This document shows positions 17,774-22,652 of a DNA stretch of 22,652 nt, one piece after another. Position numbers and translations under genes: made by a program. Under the pieces are notes generated by a model that had not been told where the DNA came from, did not search any database, and saw only the letters and a list, made by a program, of their open reading frames with translations. Within the stretch, counting starts at the first letter, position 1. Every line of letters starts with the position of its first letter. Source of the stretch: an uncultured Bacillota bacterium (GTDB taxonomy: Bacteria > Bacillota > Clostridia > Peptostreptococcales > Anaerovoracaceae); assembly GCA_959606705.1 (NCBI GenBank), contig CAUHLX010000005.1, positions 1-22,652 of the forward strand, read 5' to 3'.

Positions 17774-20494
17774 GTGGAACTTCTCATTCATATGACCATT
17801 GCCGGCACCGTGACCGCGGCAATGCTCCTCCTCCTTCGAGCAGCCTTTCAATCCCGCATGCCTCTCCGCTGGCAGTGTGCGCTCTGGCTGATTCTTGCGG
17901 TGCGCCTGGTTCTGCCGGTTTTTCCCGAAAGCGAAATCTCCATTTTTAATATGATCCGGACCCCAGCGCAGGTCAGTCAGCTCTCCCCCTCCTCCGTCGC
18001 ACCCGTCGAGGGAGAAATTCGACTGCAAACGAAACCATCAAGCGAAACGGCTGACAGCGATCCGGCGCTTCCGGGAAACATCCCCCTCGTCCATTCTGCC
18101 GTTGAACCGTTTCCCCCCCTGGGCGCCGATGTCGATGACGCAGCCGAATCTCACTCCATCCCGGATTCCGGCATTGACTCCCACACGCCGACGAGCTTGC
18201 CGGCAGCCCCTTCCGTTTCCCAGTCTCGGACCCTCGAACAGCTTGACCGGCTCCTGCCAACCCTTCTGCCATACCTGTGGGCTTTCGGCACGGTCGTCAT
18301 GCTCGCCGTCATCTGGGGTTCCTCCCTGCTGTTTTGGCGGCAGCTTCAAAGATATCCTCTCTGCAAAGAGGAACAGATTCTTTTCCTGTTGAGACAATGC
18401 GAAAGCGAGCTGGGCCTCCCGCCGCGGCTGGAAATCCGTATGGGAGGACGGACACCGACCCTCGCCGGTCTCTTCCATCCTACCCTGCTTCTCCCTGCGG
18501 CGTTCTGTCAGAAAGCCCCTCCGAACGCCTCGAAGTCCGGCGGAACCACAGCCCCCGACATTTCCCGGGAAGAGCTCCGCTGTATCCTGCTTCACGAGCT
18601 GTCCCATTTAAAGGGCAAACACCTGTGGATCAACGCCTTCAGCGCGACCCTGCTCTGCGTTTACTGGTATCATCCGCTGCTGTGGATCTGTCGTCGGCTG
18701 GCCCAGCGCGATCTGGAGCTCCTCTGCGATCAAACCGTTTTGGAACGAACCCAAAACCCCAAACAATACGCTTCCGTCCTTTTAAAAACCGCTTCCGGGA
18801 ATCCACGGCTGCTCTTTACCGCCGCCGCGCTGCAGAATGGAGAAAATGAAGTGAAAAAACGAATCCTGCGAATGGCATCCTTCAAACAGCCCAAGACCAT
18901 GCGAACCGTGGCCGTCATCCTTCTCACCGCCGTGGTCGGCACCCTCTGCCTCACCGACGCCCTGGCCAAGGATCAGCCTCTGTATGCCTTTGGGAACAAC
19001 GGTGATTACATGGTCCCTGCGCCGAAGGGCTGGGAAATCGGTCCGGACTATGACGGACAAGGAGATCTGGTCTTTTATCAGGATAAACGGGAAATCGCCC
19101 GCATTTCGGAAGTTGCCTGGCAAGAAGGTGCTTCTTTGCCCGGGGTTCCCCAGCAGCGCACCGACTTGGTCAGCATCGGCCCCGGAAACAGCTGGTATGT
19201 GCTGAACGGGCTGCCTATGTCCGATCATCAAAAGCTGGTCGAGGCCGGCATGCTGGACGTGGCCGACGTCATCGGAGGTCAGCCCGGCAGCGGTCTCCAG
19301 GTGGACGGCAAAACCGCCTTCGCTCAAATCGAAACCCAAGAAGCCCAAGAAACGCCAGAAGCCCATCGTTTCCACGTATATCTGGTGCTCAACGAAGTCA
19401 TTTCTCCCGCCGCTCCCACCGCTTCCGCTCTGCGTGCCTTCGACATCCGAATCAATACGGACACCTTGGAGGAAAGCCGCCGCGAATCCGCAAAAGAACA
19501 CGCCGCGAAGCTGGCCGCCTCCATACAAGAAGTCACACGAATCCGGCAAATTCATCCCGCCATCCCCGCATACGAAAACTGGGACAAGGACGCAAAGCTG
19601 GCTTTGGAAGCCTATCTGGACCACTACGCAGCCGCCTCCCTCCCCGTAGAACAGGCTATTTCAGGCTATCGCATTCGCTCCATGAAGCGCGCCGACAATG
19701 ATCCGGAGCAAACGATTGATTGGAATGCCCTCTATCCCAACACCGTCATCTATCAGATCGATTACGACCTGGAACCCCTGTATCCGGAATTCTTTATCGG
19801 CGAAACCGCTTGCCGTGGCCAATACGCCACCTTCTATCAAACCACCGCCGTCAACGGTACCGGCGGCACTCCTTACGCTCAATTCGGCTATTTCCTATCG
19901 GACGATAGTGTGAAATGGTTCTCCCGGCACCGGACCGCCGCCAACCCTCCGCAATCCGTAGACCCTTCTCAGCTGATGGCCGCTCCCGACCTTTTGCTGC
20001 ACTTCGCCGGAACCAGCCTGTCCCACCCCGATTCGGTCCGCGCCATTACCAGCTCTCTGCCGTATGGCCGGTACGTCACCGATATTTCCCGCACCCTCGA
20101 AAAGAAAGATGACGGCTGGAGCCAGCAGCCTTGGGTTATCACCTATGATTTCGACCAGGAATCCGTATTCCGTTCGGATCAATCCCAGCCCGCAGAGAGC
20201 GGCTTCCGTCTCAACCAAGAGATCGACACCGCTCTGCACGCCAACGCCGCGATCCTTTTGTCACTAGCCGGCAGCACCTCCTCCGATCAGGACCTGTTCC
20301 GGGACGGCCCCGCCGCGGAACAGCAGTTTACCATTAAAGTGCTGGGAACCCTAGCCGAAACCGGACAGCCCCGAACTCTGGAGTTCTCCGTCACCATGGA
20401 TCAAATTCAAAAGCAGTACCCCGACAGCCTCGCCGACTACCGCTCCGACCCGGTCACTTATCGGGATCAATTTCTGAAACCTCTGTTAAACTAG
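17774..20494 (+). CDS. M56-family (BlaR1/MecR1-like) membrane metalloprotease sensor with novel outer domain
   Basis: A 906-aa signal transducer. Helices are at about 1-22, 33-50, 163-188, 286-305 and 376-396. The zinc protease site is HELSH (274-278), with E315 in DLELLCDQ as the probable third ligand. The 2-3 loop (~55-155) is long and Pro/Ser-rich. In BlaR1/MecR1, ligand binding outside triggers the inner protease, which leads to loss of the BlaI repressor. Here the ~510-residue outer part is not the SxxK penicillin-binding domain: it starts with a module like those on other clostridial M56 proteins (MVPAPKGWEIG ... DLVFYQDKREIARI) and continues with an unrecognised region. The cue is therefore probably not a beta-lactam. 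The start is GTG with GGGGTGAG 5 nt upstream, 6 bp after the repressor gene. Confidence 0.93.
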   Translation: MELLIHMTIAGTVTAAMLLLLRAAFQSRMPLRWQCALWLILAVRLVLPVFPESEISIFNMIRTPAQVSQLSPSSVAPVEGEIRLQTKPSSETADSDPALPGNIPLVHSAVEPFPPLGADVDDAAESHSIPDSGIDSHTPTSLPAAPSVSQSRTLEQLDRLLPTLLPYLWAFGTVVMLAVIWGSSLLFWRQLQRYPLCKEEQILFLLRQCESELGLPPRLEIRMGGRTPTLAGLFHPTLLLPAAFCQKAPPNASKSGGTTAPDISREELRCILLHELSHLKGKHLWINAFSATLLCVYWYHPLLWICRRLAQRDLELLCDQTVLERTQNPKQYASVLLKTASGNPRLLFTAAALQNGENEVKKRILRMASFKQPKTMRTVAVILLTAVVGTLCLTDALAKDQPLYAFGNNGDYMVPAPKGWEIGPDYDGQGDLVFYQDKREIARISEVAWQEGASLPGVPQQRTDLVSIGPGNSWYVLNGLPMSDHQKLVEAGMLDVADVIGGQPGSGLQVDGKTAFAQIETQEAQETPEAHRFHVYLVLNEVISPAAPTASALRAFDIRINTDTLEESRRESAKEHAAKLAASIQEVTRIRQIHPAIPAYENWDKDAKLALEAYLDHYAAASLPVEQAISGYRIRSMKRADNDPEQTIDWNALYPNTVIYQIDYDLEPLYPEFFIGETACRGQYATFYQTTAVNGTGGTPYAQFGYFLSDDSVKWFSRHRTAANPPQSVDPSQLMAAPDLLLHFAGTSLSHPDSVRAITSSLPYGRYVTDISRTLEKKDDGWSQQPWVITYDFDQESVFRSDQSQPAESGFRLNQEIDTALHANAAILLSLAGSTSSDQDLFRDGPAAEQQFTIKVLGTLAETGQPRTLEFSVTMDQIQKQYPDSLADYRSDPVTYRDQFLKPLLN

Positions 20495-20534
20495 CCGTAA
20501 CGGTTACAAATCCGTGAAAAAACCGTGTAGGTCA

Positions 20535-20563
20535 TTCACAAACACGGCCAAATAAGGTATAAT
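20535..20563 (+). promoter_or_regulatory. Strong sigma-A-type promoter for the O-antigen ligase-like gene
   Basis: -35 TTCACA (20535-20540, 5/6) and -10 TATAAT (20558-20563, perfect) are separated by 17 bp. It lies in the 134-bp gap after the M56 gene, so the ligase-like gene is probably its own unit. The inverted arms CCGTGT (20523-20528) and ACACGG (20542-20547) bracket the -35 and might be an operator. No terminator with a T run is seen for the M56 gene. Confidence 0.8.
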
Positions 20564-20628
20564 TATTACCAATGCTTTGTAATCACGGCGGTCTAACCGC
20601 TCAGAAAATAATGGAGGGAAACGTTAAC

Positions 20629-22632
20629 ATGGCAATTAAGAAAAAATCCGGTGCGGAAAACGGCGGCGTGTCCAACGGCCAGACTGCCAACAGCGCGGGA
20701 AAAGGAAAACAAAAGAAAGCGGGGAACGGCGACGGCTTTTTCTGGTCCATGAGCCTGGCGCCCCGTATCGACGACGAGATGCACTGGTTCCAGCTTCTCC
20801 CCGCGTCCTTCTTCACCGCCGTGGTCATCATGATCACCCGTATGCACGTTTACAATCGACCCATGGACCAGTTCTACTGGAGCGGCGGCGAAAATCCCAA
20901 CCAACTGGCCGATTTCTTCAGCTGGTTCAAGATGGTGGCTATCCTCACCTGCGCGGTGCTGGCCCTGGTCTACCTGCTCTATCGCCTCTGCACGCAGTCT
21001 CTGTTTATCAAACGGACCTTCGTGTACATTCCCATGGCCATCTACATGCTTTTCGTGGTCATCTCGTATGCCGCCAGCGATTACAAGGAATTTGCCCTGC
21101 TCGGCTATAACGACCGTTTCGAGGGCACCTTGACCCTTCTGGCCTACATGGTCCTGCTGTTCTACGTGATCAATACCGTCAACACCGAACGCAACATCAA
21201 GTGGATCGTCTACCCCATCGCCGTCACCAGCGGGATCCTGGGACTGCTGGGGCTGAGTCAGGCGTTGGACCACGACTTCTTCCGCACCACCATCGGCAAA
21301 AAGCTGATCACTCCCAGCTGGTACTGGCCCAACGTGGATTCGTTGAACTTTACCTTCCAAAACAAAGAAATTTACCAGACCGTCTACAACATCAACTACG
21401 TGTCCTTTTACCTGACTCTGTTGATTCCTCTGTTCGGCCTGCTGTTCATCCATTCCTTCAATAAAGGCAAGGAAGAACCCATCTGGAAAAAGCTCCTCTG
21501 GGGCGCATTGTTCACCCTGCTGATCTTCAACCTGATCGGTTCCGCCTCCAGCGGCGGTATTCTGGGCATGGCCTTCGTCGTGCTGGTGGGCCTGATCGTG
21601 TTGAACAAGCGCCTGATCCAGTGGTGGAAGCCTGTGGCCATCCTGGTGGTCCTGACCCTCTTGATGGGCGGCGTGACCTTCCAGCGCTTTATGCCGGAAT
21701 TGACCAGTGCCATCAACGGCGTTCTCAATAAGAACGCTCCCGCTCAAACAGAGGAACCCGCCGAGACTGCCGCGGCAAAGCCCGGATCGGTCAAGCCCAC
21801 CATCGACTATATCGAAACCGGTGACGACACCTTTACCATGAGCCTCAATGGCAATCCGCTGATATTTAAAGCGACGGTCAACGCCGAAGGTGTCATCGAC
21901 GGCATCGTGCTCCAGGATGCGGACGGCAAGAACATCGGCATGGTCCCCATCAAAGGAGACGACAATAATTACTCCCTGGACGACGAACGCTTTAAAGACT
22001 ACGCAACCGTTTCCCTAGCCTACGACGGCACCAACTACTACGTTCTGGTCAACACCGCGGAAATGCAGTGGCCCTTCGCCATCACCGCGGACCAAGGGAT
22101 TATGTACCGCAACCAGTTAGGGAAGCTGCTGAAGCTGGAACCTGTGCCGCACATTGGCTGGGAAAACAACTCCGGATTCGGTTCCGGACGTGGATACATC
22201 TGGTCCAGAACGCTGCCTATGCTCAAGGATAACATGTTCATCGGAAGCGGCGCCGACACCTACTGCTTGGAATTCCCGCATTTTGATTATGCCGGGAAAT
22301 ATGGCAGCTTCTTCGGCAGCAACATCAATATTGTTGTCGACAAACCCCACGATATGTTTATGGGGATCATGGTTGGAACCGGTGGGATCTCGCTGCTGGC
22401 GCTGCTGGTGCTTTGGGGGATGTATCTTGTTCAGAGCTTCCGAAGTTTCTGGAAGTCCAAGTTTGAGACCTTTACGGACTATGCAGGTGTCGGCATCTTT
22501 CTGGGGATTTGTGGATTCCTAGTGGCTGGCCTGGTAAATGATAGCAGTGTGTCTGTCACTCCTATGTTCTACGGACTCTTAGGGACTGGAATTGCCATTA
22601 ATATGATGTTAAATAGACAACACTCCAAATAA
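20629..22632 (+). CDS. O-antigen ligase/polymerase-like (Wzy family) polytopic membrane protein
   Basis: A 667-aa protein with a Lys/Gly-rich cytoplasmic tail (1-38) and about 12 hydrophobic helices, nine before residue 352 and three after 582. Family hallmarks in the long periplasmic-type loop are the arginine-bearing RGYIWSRTLPML (R521, R527), then FIGSGADTY, and KPHDMFMGIMVGTGG (H574), matching the R...W, G.G and H-containing segments of the Wzy/WaaL group. Members transfer or polymerise lipid-linked glycans outside the membrane; in a Gram-positive cell this would serve a wall or capsular polysaccharide. The loop (355-580) is unusually large and holds a beta-rich insert (about 390-480, TFTMSLNGNPLIFKATV). 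ATG 20629 has GGAGG at 11 nt; an in-frame ATG at 20611 has no such site. No sugar-pathway neighbours are in the window. Confidence 0.85.
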   Translation: MAIKKKSGAENGGVSNGQTANSAGKGKQKKAGNGDGFFWSMSLAPRIDDEMHWFQLLPASFFTAVVIMITRMHVYNRPMDQFYWSGGENPNQLADFFSWFKMVAILTCAVLALVYLLYRLCTQSLFIKRTFVYIPMAIYMLFVVISYAASDYKEFALLGYNDRFEGTLTLLAYMVLLFYVINTVNTERNIKWIVYPIAVTSGILGLLGLSQALDHDFFRTTIGKKLITPSWYWPNVDSLNFTFQNKEIYQTVYNINYVSFYLTLLIPLFGLLFIHSFNKGKEEPIWKKLLWGALFTLLIFNLIGSASSGGILGMAFVVLVGLIVLNKRLIQWWKPVAILVVLTLLMGGVTFQRFMPELTSAINGVLNKNAPAQTEEPAETAAAKPGSVKPTIDYIETGDDTFTMSLNGNPLIFKATVNAEGVIDGIVLQDADGKNIGMVPIKGDDNNYSLDDERFKDYATVSLAYDGTNYYVLVNTAEMQWPFAITADQGIMYRNQLGKLLKLEPVPHIGWENNSGFGSGRGYIWSRTLPMLKDNMFIGSGADTYCLEFPHFDYAGKYGSFFGSNINIVVDKPHDMFMGIMVGTGGISLLALLVLWGMYLVQSFRSFWKSKFETFTDYAGVGIFLGICGFLVAGLVNDSSVSVTPMFYGLLGTGIAINMMLNRQHSK

Positions 22633-22652
22633 GATCGTTTCGTACTCCATTT

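Noticed and set aside
17378..20494. A beta-lactam resistance regulator pair (blaI-blaR1 proper)
   Set aside because: No penicillin-binding sensor domain is visible in the M56 protein and no beta-lactamase or PBP2a-like gene is nearby; the MBL protein is ComEC-like, not an antibiotic hydrolase.
20495..20530. Rho-independent terminator after the M56 gene (palindrome GTAACGGTTAC at 20497-20507)
   Set aside because: The arms are only 5 bp, the loop is 1 nt and no T run follows.
20593..21747. 384-codon minus-strand frame opposite the ligase-like gene
   Set aside because: His/Gln/Asp/Gly-rich low-complexity antisense of a membrane protein; the plus strand has a promoter, ribosome binding site and family motifs.
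1..22652. CRISPR arrays, tRNA/rRNA genes, insertion sequences, att sites
   Set aside because: No regularly spaced repeats, cloverleaf-like segments, transposase or integrase frames or flanking direct repeats were seen.

Overview
The window looks like a chromosomal piece of a Bacillota species, probably a Clostridia/Oscillospiraceae-type gut bacterium. The reasons are strong GGAG-type ribosome binding sites, a BlaI/M56 sensor pair, tightly packed genes of moderately high GC, and one AT-rich control region. This assignment is inferred from gene content and style; no marker gene is present.

Left part (1-17072, all on the minus strand). A leftward promoter near 17165-17193 reads into five tightly packed genes. 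In order of transcription they are a 559-aa protein carrying an intein-like Hint domain, a 734-aa beta-rich protein, a 1020-aa protein, a 423-aa ComEC-type metallo-beta-lactamase-fold hydrolase, and a giant 2735-aa beta-strand-rich protein. Junctions are a 10-bp overlap and gaps of 16, 4 and 1 bp, so these are almost certainly one transcript with coupled translation. A FAD-dependent oxidoreductase follows about 50 bp later and runs off the left edge. None of the five proteins has an obvious signal peptide or clear membrane anchor. The Hint and hydrolase domains are recognisable; the other three proteins are not, although the giant one shows repeated beta-strand modules. This operon is the best candidate in the window for an undescribed system.

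Control region (17073-17377). About 305 bp of AT-rich sequence contains four separate inverted repeats: a leader hairpin followed by a T-rich run, a 13-bp dyad over the leftward -35, a 9-bp dyad, and a near-perfect 17-bp dyad made of two TACA-N2-TGTA boxes (BlaI/MecI-type operators) over the rightward promoter.

Right part (17378-22652, plus strand). A BlaI/MecI-family repressor and an M56 membrane metalloprotease form a two-gene sensing operon that probably represses itself. The protease has a 510-residue outer domain that is not a penicillin-binding domain. A separate strong promoter (TTCACA-17-TATAAT) then drives a 667-aa polytopic O-antigen ligase/polymerase-like protein with a very large extracytoplasmic loop.

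The divergent arrangement makes it possible, but not shown, that the BlaI/M56 pair also influences the leftward operon.
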